DNA of 64,000 nucleotides from Actinoplanes sp. N902-109 (GTDB taxonomy: Bacteria > Actinomycetota > Actinomycetes > Mycobacteriales > Micromonosporaceae): positions 8,557,501-8,621,500 of the forward strand of contig NC_021191.1 of the NCBI RefSeq assembly GCF_000389965.1, written 5' to 3'. The notes beneath the pieces were generated by a model. It did no database searches and was not told where the DNA came from. It worked only from the letters and a program-made list of their open reading frames with translations. Made by a program: the position numbers and the translations under genes. Shown piece by piece: positions 39,483-46,824 of the stretch (positions within the stretch are counted from its first letter, which is position 1; every line of letters starts with the position of its first letter).

Positions 39483-40106
39483 TCATTCCGGTGGCGGGCC
39501 GGCGTGCGCCCGTACCCATGAGTGCATCGCGATTCCGCTGGCCACCCCCGCGTTGATCGAGCGCGTGGACCCGTACTGAGCAATCGAGAAGAGGGCGCTG
39601 CACGCGGCGCGGGCGGCCTCGGAGAGCCCGGGACCCTCCTGGCCGAAAAGCAGGACACATTCACGCGGGAGCGTGACGGATTCCATCGGGCGCGAGCCCG
39701 GCAGGTTGTCGATGCCGATGATCGGCAGCCCGGCGGTGGCCGCCCACTTGGTGAAGTCCTCGATCGCCGGGTGGTGGCGCACGTGCTGGTAGCGATCCGT
39801 GACCATCGCGCCGCGCCTGTTCCAGCGGCGCAGCCCGACGATGTGCACCTCGGCCGCCAGGAAGGCGTTGGCGTTGCGCACGACGGTGCCGATGTTGAAG
39901 TCGTGCTGCCAGTTCTCGATCGCCACGTGGAAGCCGTGCCGGCGCTTGTCGAGATCGGCGATCACCGCCTCGCGGCGCCAGTAGCGGTAGCGGTCGACCA
40001 CGTTGCGCCGGTCGCCCTCGGCCAGCAGCTCCGGGTCGTAACGGTCGTCGGTGGGCCAGGGGCCGTCCCAGGGGCCGACACCCACCGGCATCTCATCGGG
40101 GATCAC
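39483..40106 (-). CDS. SpoU/TrmH-family RNA 2'-O-methyltransferase
   Basis: About 207 residues from GTG 40106 (VIPDEMPVGVG); ATG 40091 would also work. The SPOUT motifs are NIGTVVRNANAF (motif 1), LLFGQEGPGLS (motif 2) and IAQYGSTRSINAGVASGIAM (motif 3, forming the knot). The family methylates ribose 2'-OH in tRNA or rRNA; the exact target is unknown. Confidence 0.92.
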   Translation of the reverse strand: MIPDEMPVGVGPWDGPWPTDDRYDPELLAEGDRRNVVDRYRYWRREAVIADLDKRRHGFHVAIENWQHDFNIGTVVRNANAFLAAEVHIVGLRRWNRRGAMVTDRYQHVRHHPAIEDFTKWAATAGLPIIGIDNLPGSRPMESVTLPRECVLLFGQEGPGLSEAARAACSALFSIAQYGSTRSINAGVASGIAMHSWVRAHAGPPPE

Positions 40107-40232
40107 GAGCCGACCGTAGTCGCCGGACCCCGGACGCAATGAACGGCGGGGCCCTCCCCGGCGCCCGCCGCCCACGCTCTGTTGAGAAAAGAGTTTGCCT
40201 CACCCTGCGTATGCATGTGAAGAGTTCTCAAA

Positions 40233-40248
40233 AGTGAAGCAGATCACA
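40233..40248. promoter_or_regulatory. CRP-like palindrome in the thioredoxin upstream region
   Basis: AGTGA-N6-TCACA fits the CRP/FNR-type consensus TGTGA-N6-TCACA at 9 of 10 arm positions. It lies 233 bases before the trxA start and 127 bases before the methyltransferase start, within the AT-rich 370-base gap 40107-40480. No other gene is visible in that gap. Confidence 0.45.
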
Positions 40249-40480
40249 ATTAACTTTGTTACCTGTCCAGCGGCGTTCTGACCTGGCCATTGCTTGACGG
40301 CCGAGTCAGCTTATTGTCACATCCCATAGTTTGGCACTTACTTTCCGTTACGATGACCGGGGCCCGCTCCGGTGAAAAAGGTGCCGCAGGACACGCATCG
40401 ACCGGCTTCGGAGCGGGAATCATCACTGGGTACGAACGGTTCTACCTGCACGTAAGCCAATTCCCGTGGACGGAGAGATC

Positions 40481-40852
40481 ATGGCGACCGTTGCGCTGAC
40501 CACACAGAACTTCGACGAGGTGACCGGCAAGGACGGCATCGTGCTGGTCGACTTCTGGGCCAGCTGGTGCGGGCCCTGTCTGCGTTTCGCCCCGACGTAC
40601 GAGCGCTCCTCGGAGAAGCACCCCCAGATCACCTTCGGCAAGGTGGACACCGAGGACCAGCAGGAGCTCGCCGCGAAGTTCGGCATCAGCTCGATCCCGA
40701 CCATCATGGCGGTGCGCGACGGCGTTCTCGTCTTCTCGCAGCCGGGCGCGCTGCCCGAGTCGGCCCTCGAGTCCCTGATCGACCAGGTCGAGAAGCTGGA
40801 CATGGACGACGTCCGGGCCAAGATCGCCGAGCACGCCGAGCACGCCCACTGA
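40481..40852 (+). CDS. trxA: thioredoxin
   Basis: 123 residues from ATG 40481, which has GGAGAG just upstream. It has the redox motif WCGPC in FWASWCGPCLRF at about residues 29-40, the cis-Pro in SSIPTIM, and a C-terminal extension (KLDMDDVRAKIAEHAEHAH) longer than in E. coli thioredoxin. It reduces protein disulphides in the cytosol. It stands alone between an AT-rich promoter region and a strong terminator. Confidence 0.95.
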   Translation: MATVALTTQNFDEVTGKDGIVLVDFWASWCGPCLRFAPTYERSSEKHPQITFGKVDTEDQQELAAKFGISSIPTIMAVRDGVLVFSQPGALPESALESLIDQVEKLDMDDVRAKIAEHAEHAH

Positions 40853-40865
40853 CCCCTGCTCTGCC

Positions 40866-40900
40866 GAGCGCCGCGGACCCACCGGTCCGCGGCGCTCTTT
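40866..40900 (+). terminator. intrinsic terminator after trxA
   Basis: A perfect 14-base-pair stem (GAGCGCCGCGGACC with GGTCCGCGGCGCTC) around CACC, followed by TTT, 13 bases past the trxA stop. Confidence 0.92.
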
Positions 40901-40924
40901 CGTGAGATCGACTGGACAGCCGGA

Positions 40925-40940
40925 TCGAACGTGTGTTCGA
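40925..40940. promoter_or_regulatory. perfect LexA (SOS) box
   Basis: TCGAACGTGTGTTCGA is a fully symmetrical match to the actinobacterial/Gram-positive SOS consensus TCGAAC-N4-GTTCGA. It ends 9 bases before the ATG of the radical SAM gene, where bound repressor would block transcription or initiation. Confidence 0.85.
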
Positions 40941-40949
40941 ATCTTCGGC

Positions 40950-42887
40950 ATGCGATGGTCTCACCTGTCGGCCTCGACCGACGACGCGTCGCTCTTGGAC
41001 GCAGCGCCGGCGGCCTCACCCCTGCCGCTGGCGCTGCCAGGAGCCACCGTCCGCACGTTCGACACCCCCGGTTTCGCCGGCATGACGTTCTACGAGATCC
41101 GCGCGAAATCGATCATCAACCGGGTGCCGGGCAGCTCGCAGGTGCCGTTCCAATGGACCATCAACCCTTATCGGGGCTGCTCGCACGCCTGCTCCTACTG
41201 CCTGAGCGGCGACACCCCCATCCTGCTCGCCGACGGCTCGACCCGGCCGCTGTCGCAGATCGAGGTGGGTGACGCGGTGCTCGGCACGGTCGGCGCCGGG
41301 CCGCACCGGCGTTATGCCGCCACCACCGTGCTCGATCACTGGAGCACGTCGAAACCGGCGTTCCGGGTCACCCTCGCCGACGGCACCCGCCTGGTGGCCA
41401 GCGGCGACCACCGATTCCTGACCGACCGCGGCTGGCGGCATGTGAGCCCGGCCGAGCCGCACCTTCCCGCGCTGGCCATCGGCGACCGCATGTCCGGCGT
41501 CGGGCACTTCGCCGACCCGCCCAAGGAGTCCCCCGACTACCGGGCCGGTTATCTCTGCGGACTCATCCGAGGCGACGCCGGGGCCCCGCCCAGCGTGGAG
41601 GCACGCGAGGGCGACGCCTGGATCCGCGCCGACGGTTACCTCGAGGACATCCCGATGCACGAGGCGCTGCGATGGCCCGAGCTGCCCACCGGTGAGTGGT
41701 TCCGGGGTTTTCTGGCGGGAGCCTTCGGCGCGATCGGCGTGGCCGACCGGCTCGCCATGATCTTCACCAGCCGCGACCGCGGGTTCCTGGCCCGGATCAC
41801 CGACGCGCTGACCCACCTCGGCCTGCCCAGCCGCCGCCCGCCAAACCCGCAGCTCGGCGGCGTGCACTCCGTCGAGATCGGCCGCGACCTGTGGTCGGCG
41901 CTGCGCTTCCGGCACCTGACCGGTCTGGCCGAGGCCCCGCTGGACGCCTGCGGGGTCGGCGTCCGCAGCGATGCCGAGCTGACCGTGGCCGACATCGAGG
42001 ACCTGGGCCTGACCCTGCCGCTGTTCGACATCACGACCGGCACCGGCGACTTCATCGCCGACGGCGTGGTCAGCCACAACTGCTTCGCCCGCAACACCCA
42101 CACCTATCTCGACCTCGACGCGGGCCGCGACTTCGACACCAAGGTGGTGGTCAAGGTCAACGCCGGTGAGCTGGTGCGGCGCGAGCTGGCGGCGCCCCGG
42201 TGGGCCGGCGAGCCGGTGGCGATGGGCACCAACGTGGACGTCTACCAGCGCGCCGAGGGCCGCTATCAGCTCATGCCGCACATCCTGACCGCGCTGCGCG
42301 ACCACGCCAACCCGTTCTCGATCCTGACCAAGGGCACGCTGATCCTGCGCGATCTCGAACTGCTCAAGCAGGCCGCCACGGTCACCGACGTCGGGCTCTC
42401 CTTCTCCATCGGCTTCGTGGACGAGACCATGTGGCGCGCGGTCGAGTCGGGCACCCCCAGCCCGCGGCGGCGGCTCGACGCGGTGCGCCGGCTGACCGAC
42501 GCCGGTTTCCGGGTGAGCGTCCTGATGGCACCGATCCTGCCCGGACTGACCGACACCGACGAGTCCATCGAGGAGACCGTCGCCGCCATCGCCGCGTCCG
42601 GGGCGGCCAGCGTGACGCCGCTGGCGCTGCACCTGCGCCCCGGTGCCCGCGAGTGGTATGCGTCCTGGCTCACCCGCGAACACCCCGCGCTGGCGCCCCG
42701 CTATCGCGAGCTGTTCCGCGGCGGCTCCTACCTGCCGCAGGCCTTCCAGCACGAGATCAGCGCCCGTGTCCGCCTCGCCGCCCGACGCCACGGCCTGCAC
42801 CGCGGCACCCCGTATGCCGCCCGGCTGAGCAGCGAGGACGAGGGCACCGTGCGCACCGCCGAGCCGGAACAGCTGACGCTGCTGTAA
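40950..42887 (+). CDS. intein-containing Rv2578c-family radical SAM protein
   Basis: A 645-residue precursor from ATG 40950. Residues 1-83 are the N-extein, 84-377 an intein, and 378-645 the C-extein; splicing would give about 351 residues. The radical-SAM cluster motif CSHACSYC reads Cys77, Cys81 and, in the precursor, intein Cys84. In the mature protein the third Cys is Cys378, the residue after the intein. Downstream features such as GTNVDVYQRAEGRYQLM and FSILTKGTLILRDLELL match spore-photoproduct-lyase-like radical SAM proteins of the Rv2578c type. The SOS box suggests DNA-damage induction. The substrate is unknown. Confidence 0.93.
   Translation: MRWSHLSASTDDASLLDAAPAASPLPLALPGATVRTFDTPGFAGMTFYEIRAKSIINRVPGSSQVPFQWTINPYRGCSHACSYCLSGDTPILLADGSTRPLSQIEVGDAVLGTVGAGPHRRYAATTVLDHWSTSKPAFRVTLADGTRLVASGDHRFLTDRGWRHVSPAEPHLPALAIGDRMSGVGHFADPPKESPDYRAGYLCGLIRGDAGAPPSVEAREGDAWIRADGYLEDIPMHEALRWPELPTGEWFRGFLAGAFGAIGVADRLAMIFTSRDRGFLARITDALTHLGLPSRRPPNPQLGGVHSVEIGRDLWSALRFRHLTGLAEAPLDACGVGVRSDAELTVADIEDLGLTLPLFDITTGTGDFIADGVVSHNCFARNTHTYLDLDAGRDFDTKVVVKVNAGELVRRELAAPRWAGEPVAMGTNVDVYQRAEGRYQLMPHILTALRDHANPFSILTKGTLILRDLELLKQAATVTDVGLSFSIGFVDETMWRAVESGTPSPRRRLDAVRRLTDAGFRVSVLMAPILPGLTDTDESIEETVAAIAASGAASVTPLALHLRPGAREWYASWLTREHPALAPRYRELFRGGSYLPQAFQHEISARVRLAARRHGLHRGTPYAARLSSEDEGTVRTAEPEQLTLL
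41199..42080 (+). mobile_element. intein inserted in the radical-SAM cysteine motif
   Basis: 294 residues. It starts with the nucleophile Cys and block A (CLSGDTPILLADGSTRPL). It has block B with the TxxH-type ASGDHRFLT and ends with FIADGVVSHN, followed by the +1 Cys (CFARNTHT). Splicing residues therefore look complete. The middle retains one DOD/LAGLIDADG-like helix (GYLCGLIRGDAG), but the second (GFLAGAFGAIG) lacks the acidic residue, so the homing endonuclease is probably inactive. Confidence 0.93.
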
Positions 42888-42965
42888 CCGACACCAGCCG
42901 CGCGCCGGCTGCGGCACTTCGGGACTGCGGCGCGTCGGCGGGGGTGGAGTGGCTGGTCAGAGTGG

Positions 42966-42985
42966 TTATCCCCACGTTGTCCACA
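42966..42985 (+). promoter_or_regulatory. paired DnaA-box-like 9-mers
   Basis: TTATCCCCA (42966-42974) and TTGTCCACA (42977-42985) lie in the same orientation, ending 23 bases before the CoA-binding-protein start. The arrangement resembles that at 30360-30385. Confidence 0.45.
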
Positions 42986-43008
42986 GGCGGCGCCGATAGG
43001 GTTGAGGG

Positions 43009-43416
43009 ATGCGAAGCACAGAGCAGCTGCTGCGGGACGCCGATGTCATTGCGGTCGTGGGGGCCTCGCGCGATCCGGCCAAGCCGGCCCACTCGGTGCC
43101 GCTGCAGATGCTGCGGCACGGCTGGAAGATCATCCCGGTGAACCCGTTCGTCGACGAGGTGTTCGGGGTGCGGACCGTACCGACGCTGGCGGACCTGCCC
43201 GAGGCGGTCGGCCTGGTCAACGTCTTCCGGCCGGCCACCGACGCGGTCGACATCGTGCGGCAGGCCGTGGCCGTCAACGCACCCGCCGTCTGGCTGCAGT
43301 CGGGCATCTACTCCGCTGAAGCACGCCGCATCGCCACCGAGGCCGGGCTGGACTACGTCGAGGACCGCTGCCTGGCCGTCGAGCGGGCGGTCGCCGGGCT
43401 GAGCAAGCTCCGCTGA
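43009..43416 (+). CDS. CoA-binding (Rossmann-fold) domain protein
   Basis: 135 residues. This is the small YccU-type CoA-binding domain with VIAVVGASRDPAKPAHSVP, then IIPVNPFVDEVFG and VNVFRPATD, ending DYVEDRCLAVE. Binding of CoA or a nucleotide is known for the fold, while the physiological role is not established. The last bases (GAGCAAGCT..TGACC) are partly duplicated just after the stop, at the beginning of array G. Confidence 0.9.
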   Translation: MRSTEQLLRDADVIAVVGASRDPAKPAHSVPLQMLRHGWKIIPVNPFVDEVFGVRTVPTLADLPEAVGLVNVFRPATDAVDIVRQAVAVNAPAVWLQSGIYSAEARRIATEAGLDYVEDRCLAVERAVAGLSKLR

Positions 43417-43445
43417 CCAGAGCAAGCTGACCGAGCCGGGCAGCC

Positions 43446-43630
43446 GAGCGGGCCGAGCCGAGCGGGCCGAGCCGAGCGGGCCGAGCCGAGCGGGCCGAGC
43501 CGAGCGGGCCGAGCCGAGCGGGCCGAGCCGAGCGGGCCGAGCCGAGCGGGCCGAGCCGAGCGGGCCGAGCCGAGCGGGCCGAGCCGAGCGGGCCGAGCCG
43601 AGCGGGCGGGGCGGGGCGGGGCGGGGCGGG
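43446..43630. repeat. 14-base tandem array (12 copies) ending in a G-quadruplex motif (array G)
   Basis: Twelve perfect 14-base units (GAGCGGGCCGAGCC) run from 43446, the last one passing into six G-runs of 3-4 separated by single C (43604-43630). This is a strong quadruplex motif on the plus strand. It fills most of the 318-base gap between the CoA-binding and DUF4190 genes. A palindrome GTACTAGTAC (43694-43703) near the probable promoter follows. Confidence 0.94.
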
Positions 43631-43734
43631 CCGAGTGTGCTGGGCTGACCGGCATGCGGAAACGACCTGTGTCCTGCCCCTGGGGCTGGGCCGGTACTAG
43701 TACGGTGCCCGGTGAGCGAGGAAGGACCCATGAG

Positions 43735-44319
43735 ATGACATACCCGCCGCCGGGTGGTTCGCCGGACCCGTACCAGCCGCAGCAGCCGTACGGGCAGCAA
43801 CCGCCGCCGTACGACCCGACCGCGCCCTTCGCGCAGGACCCTTACAGTTCCCCGGCCAGCGGGGCACCGGCGAGCGGGCAGCCGTACGGGCAGCCGCCGC
43901 CCTTCGGCGCTCAGCCCGGTTACGGCCAGCCCGGTTACGGCCAGCCCGGTTACGGCCAGCAGGGTCACGAACAGCCCGGCTATGAGCAGCAGGGATACGG
44001 CCAGCCGGGTTACGGGCAGCCCGGGTACGGGCTACCCGGGTACGGCTATCCGCAGCAGCCGTACACCCCGATGGGCGCGCCGACCAACACGATGGCGATC
44101 CTGGCCCTGGTGTTCGCGTTCGTGTTCGCGCCGGCCGCGATCGTCATGGGTCATGTGGCCAAGCGGCAGATCCGGCAGACCGGTGAGAGCGGTGAGGGGC
44201 TGGCCACCGCCGGTCTCTGGCTCGGCTACATCATCACCGGCATCTACCTGCTGCTCTGCGTGGGCGCGGTCCTGGTCCCGCTGCTCGGGCTGGCCGCCGG
44301 CGGCTCCTCGACCTACTGA
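43735..44319 (+). CDS. DUF4190 membrane protein with Gly/Tyr/Gln/Pro-rich repeats
   Basis: 194 residues from ATG 43735 (MTYPPPGGSPDPYQ), behind GAGGAAGGA. The first 115 residues are a disordered QPGYGQPGYG-type repeat region. The C-terminal DUF4190 part has two membrane helices (MAILALVFAFVFAPAAIVMG and GYIITGIYLLLCVGAVLVPLL) joined by HVAKRQIRQTGESGEGLA. A paralogue lies at 45637. These proteins are common and uncharacterised in actinobacteria; the tyrosine-rich region could drive self-association. Confidence 0.88.
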   Translation: MTYPPPGGSPDPYQPQQPYGQQPPPYDPTAPFAQDPYSSPASGAPASGQPYGQPPPFGAQPGYGQPGYGQPGYGQQGHEQPGYEQQGYGQPGYGQPGYGLPGYGYPQQPYTPMGAPTNTMAILALVFAFVFAPAAIVMGHVAKRQIRQTGESGEGLATAGLWLGYIITGIYLLLCVGAVLVPLLGLAAGGSSTY

Positions 44320-44343
44320 CGCGCCGCTGCCCGGCGGCGGCCG

Positions 44344-44616
44344 TCAGTGAAACGCGACGGGCCGCCAGCAAAACGCGACGGGGCCCTCAGCAACGCGACG
44401 GGCCGCCGGCGAAACGCGGCGGGCCCTCAGCAACGCGACGGGCCGCCAGCAAAACGCGGCGGGGCCCTCAGCAATGCGACGGGGTCCTCAGCAAACGCGA
44501 CGGGCCGCCAGCAAAACGCGACGGGGCCCTCAGCAATGCGACGGGCCGCCAGCAAAACGTGGCGGGCCGTCAGCAAACGCGGCGGGGCCTCAGCGATCGG
44601 CGGCGGGCCGTCAGCG
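44344..44616. repeat. stop-codon-derived tandem array H, about 20-base units
   Basis: About 13 imperfect units of 18-22 bases, with core CAGCAAAACGCGACGGG and GCCGC or GCCCT. The array runs from the DUF4190 gene's downstream flank up to and including the TGA of the SDR gene (44611-44613, minus strand). On that strand TGA recurs at about 20- or 40-base intervals (starting near 44590, 44570, 44530, 44488, 44468, 44427, 44387 and 44344). Confidence 0.88.
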
Positions 44617-45477
44617 GAACTCTGCCTCGCGGACGCTGTTGCCGCCGTCCACGACCAGCATCTGGCCGGTGATGTACGACGCCGCGGGGGAGCACAGGAA
44701 GGCGATCGCGGCGGCCACCTCGTCGGGGGTGCCGGGGCGGCCGATCGGGGTGCCGATGCCCTGCTTGATCTCCGTGACCGTGGAGGCGGCGGTGTAGATC
44801 GTGCCCGGCGCCACGCAGTTGACGTTGATGCCGTCCGCCACCAGTTCCATCGCGAGGGCCCGGGTCAGGCCGACCACGCCGGACTTGGCCGCGGCGTAGG
44901 CCGCCTCGGTGGGCAGCGCGTTGATCGGGCCCGCCGTCGCGGCCAGGTTGACGATCCGGCCCCAGCCGCCCTCGGCCATGCCGCCCACGAAGGCCCGGCT
45001 GCACAGGAACGCCGTGCTCAGGTTGCGGTCGATCTCGGCCCGCCACTCGTCGTAGGTCAGCTGGGCCACCGGGCGCAGCACCTCGGGGCTGGTGCGGCTG
45101 GCCAGACCGGCGTTGTTGACCAGCACCTGGACGTCGCCGAGCTGATCGGTGATCGCGTCGGCCAGCGCGCCCACCTCGGCCTCGTCGGTCAGGTCGGCGA
45201 CGAAGCCGGTCATGCCGAGCTCGGTGGCGCGTTCGTGGATGCGGCGGGTGGTGGAGACGATGGCGACCCGGGCGCCCAGGTCGCGCAGCCGGCGGGCGGT
45301 TGCGTACCCGATGCCGTCCGGGCTGCCCGCGCCGGTGACCAGCGCGACCTTGCCGTCCAGGCGCAGCGTCACCGGGTTGTCCTCCTCGGCGGCGGCCGCC
45401 GCCAGCTCGGAGTGCACCGCCTCGGCGACGGCGGAGGGCTCGCCGGGGTTGGGCTCGGACTGGGCGTCGTAGACCAT
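44611..45477 (-). CDS. short-chain dehydrogenase/reductase
   Basis: 288 residues from ATG 45477, with an unusual 35-residue acidic N-terminal extension before LDGKVALVTGAGSPDGIGYATA. The nucleotide motif, VNNAG and the YAAAK catalytic pair are present. The segment that normally supplies the catalytic Ser reads NLAATAG, with Thr the nearest hydroxyl residue, so activity is uncertain. The closing VAPGTIYTA and MLVVDGGNS match classical SDRs of the FabG type. Its stop codon lies in array H. Confidence 0.88.
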   Translation of the reverse strand: MVYDAQSEPNPGEPSAVAEAVHSELAAAAAEEDNPVTLRLDGKVALVTGAGSPDGIGYATARRLRDLGARVAIVSTTRRIHERATELGMTGFVADLTDEAEVGALADAITDQLGDVQVLVNNAGLASRTSPEVLRPVAQLTYDEWRAEIDRNLSTAFLCSRAFVGGMAEGGWGRIVNLAATAGPINALPTEAAYAAAKSGVVGLTRALAMELVADGINVNCVAPGTIYTAASTVTEIKQGIGTPIGRPGTPDEVAAAIAFLCSPAASYITGQMLVVDGGNSVREAEFR

Positions 45478-45636
45478 GCGGCGATCCTGCCCGCTCCCGC
45501 CCACCGGGGCAAACATCAGCCGGCTCGTGGCGCGAAACCGGGAGGGAGCGGCCACGGAGCCACAACGGGTCTGCGCCGTGGTGACAACCTCTTCTACCCT
45601 GGGGTTTCAGCGCAGCGCCGGATGAGAGGCAGCACC

Positions 45637-46185
45637 TTGACCTACCCGCCGACGCCCGATCCTGACGGCACCCACCCGGTGCCGCCGGATCCGCCGGTTC
45701 AGCCCTACCAGCCGCCTCAGCCGGGGTACGACCCGTACGCGGCCGCGCCCAACCCGTACCAGCAGGGTCCGTACGCGCAGCAGGCGTATCCGCCGGTGCA
45801 CCACCCGTATCCGCAGCCACCGAACCCGTACGCGACCCCGCCGGGACCCTCGCAGTACGACTACGGCTATGCGGGCAGCCCGTATGCGTATTCGCCGTAC
45901 ACGGCCATGCCCCGGCCCACCGACGGCCTGGCCGTGGCGTCGCTGGTGGTCTCGCTCGTCTCCATCGTGGGTCTGTGCGCCTGGGGGATCGGCGGCCTGC
46001 TGGGCATCCTCGGCGCGATCTTCGGGCATGTGGCGCGCCGTCGGATCCGCACCAGCGGCGCGAGCGGGGCGGGCATGGCACTGGCCGGGATCATCGTCGG
46101 CTGGGTCATGACGGCCATCGCCGTCACCCTCACCGTGGTCTTCATTGTGGCGCTGGTCAACGAGCCCGGCTCGAGCACCTTCTAG
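45637..46185 (+). CDS. DUF4190 membrane protein, paralogue of the gene at 43735
   Basis: 182 residues. I chose TTG 45637 because GAGAGG precedes it and the encoded LTYPPTPDPDG aligns with the MTYPPPGG start of the paralogue; ATG 45622 is the alternative. A Pro/Tyr/Gln-rich disordered half is followed by two membrane helices around HVARRRIRTSGASGAGMA. Divergent from the SDR gene and convergent with the lipoprotein gene, two bases apart. Confidence 0.85.
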   Translation: MTYPPTPDPDGTHPVPPDPPVQPYQPPQPGYDPYAAAPNPYQQGPYAQQAYPPVHHPYPQPPNPYATPPGPSQYDYGYAGSPYAYSPYTAMPRPTDGLAVASLVVSLVSIVGLCAWGIGGLLGILGAIFGHVARRRIRTSGASGAGMALAGIIVGWVMTAIAVTLTVVFIVALVNEPGSSTF

Positions 46186-46187
46186 GC

Positions 46188-46823
46188 TCAGCCGCCGGGC
46201 GGGGGCGCGGTCGGGATGCCGGTGCGTGCCAGCGGCACGACCGGGCCTTCCTCCACCACGATGAGCGGCGCCTTGCGACCGTACCGGCGGGGGAATTCCC
46301 GCCGGGCGAGCTCGACGTCCGGCGTGCCGACCTCCACCCCGGCACCGTCGTGCCGGGCCGAGATGGTGGAGATGTGCACGCCGTGGGCCTTCCAGGCGGC
46401 CATGTCGTCGCGGATCCGGTCGTGCCACGAATTCAGCTCGTCGAGCCCGTGCTCGGCGTCGCGGACGAAGACGCAGGTGTCCTCGGCCGCCTGCCGGATG
46501 AAGTCGTCGAACGGCGCCGACGGGACCCGGTAGACGATGGCCCGCACCCGTTGCTGGTCGACCTCGATGCCCGCGTAGCTGGCCGCATGCTCCAAGCGGC
46601 CGCCCTTGTCGATCCGGGCGATCGCCGCCTCCAGCGGTTTGGGGGTGACCGGCCAGCTCCGCCCGCCGATGGTCGCGGTCTCCGGGGTGCGGGTGAATTC
46701 GCAGCCGGCGGTGGTCCACCCGCCGATCAGGCCGGGCTCGGGCACCTCGGGCTCACCGCACGACCCGGTCATGAGCACCGCTCCGGACAGGAACCCACCG
46801 AGAAGACATCGATAGCCACGCAT
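46188..46823 (-). CDS. putative lipoprotein
   Basis: 211 residues from ATG 46823, behind GAAGGAAG. The N-terminus MRGYRCLLGGFLSGAVLMTG is a signal segment leading to a Cys (MTGSC, a weak lipobox), which suggests a lipid-anchored exported protein. The mature part has a Cys pair (AGCEFTR and EDTCVFV) and no recognised domain. It lies immediately downstream of the EamA transporter gene (one-base gap), so they are probably one transcript. Confidence 0.78.
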   Translation of the reverse strand: MRGYRCLLGGFLSGAVLMTGSCGEPEVPEPGLIGGWTTAGCEFTRTPETATIGGRSWPVTPKPLEAAIARIDKGGRLEHAASYAGIEVDQQRVRAIVYRVPSAPFDDFIRQAAEDTCVFVRDAEHGLDELNSWHDRIRDDMAAWKAHGVHISTISARHDGAGVEVGTPDVELARREFPRRYGRKAPLIVVEEGPVVPLARTGIPTAPPPGG

Positions 46824-46824
46824 C

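Noticed and set aside
41016..42917. Long minus-strand frame opposite the radical SAM gene
   Set aside because: It is the antisense shadow of a gene with clear intein and radical-SAM motifs on the plus strand.
44347..45636. Continuous plus-strand frame leading into the second DUF4190 gene
   Set aside because: It passes through array H and antisense through the SDR gene. Only the part from 45637 has a ribosome site and homology to the paralogue.
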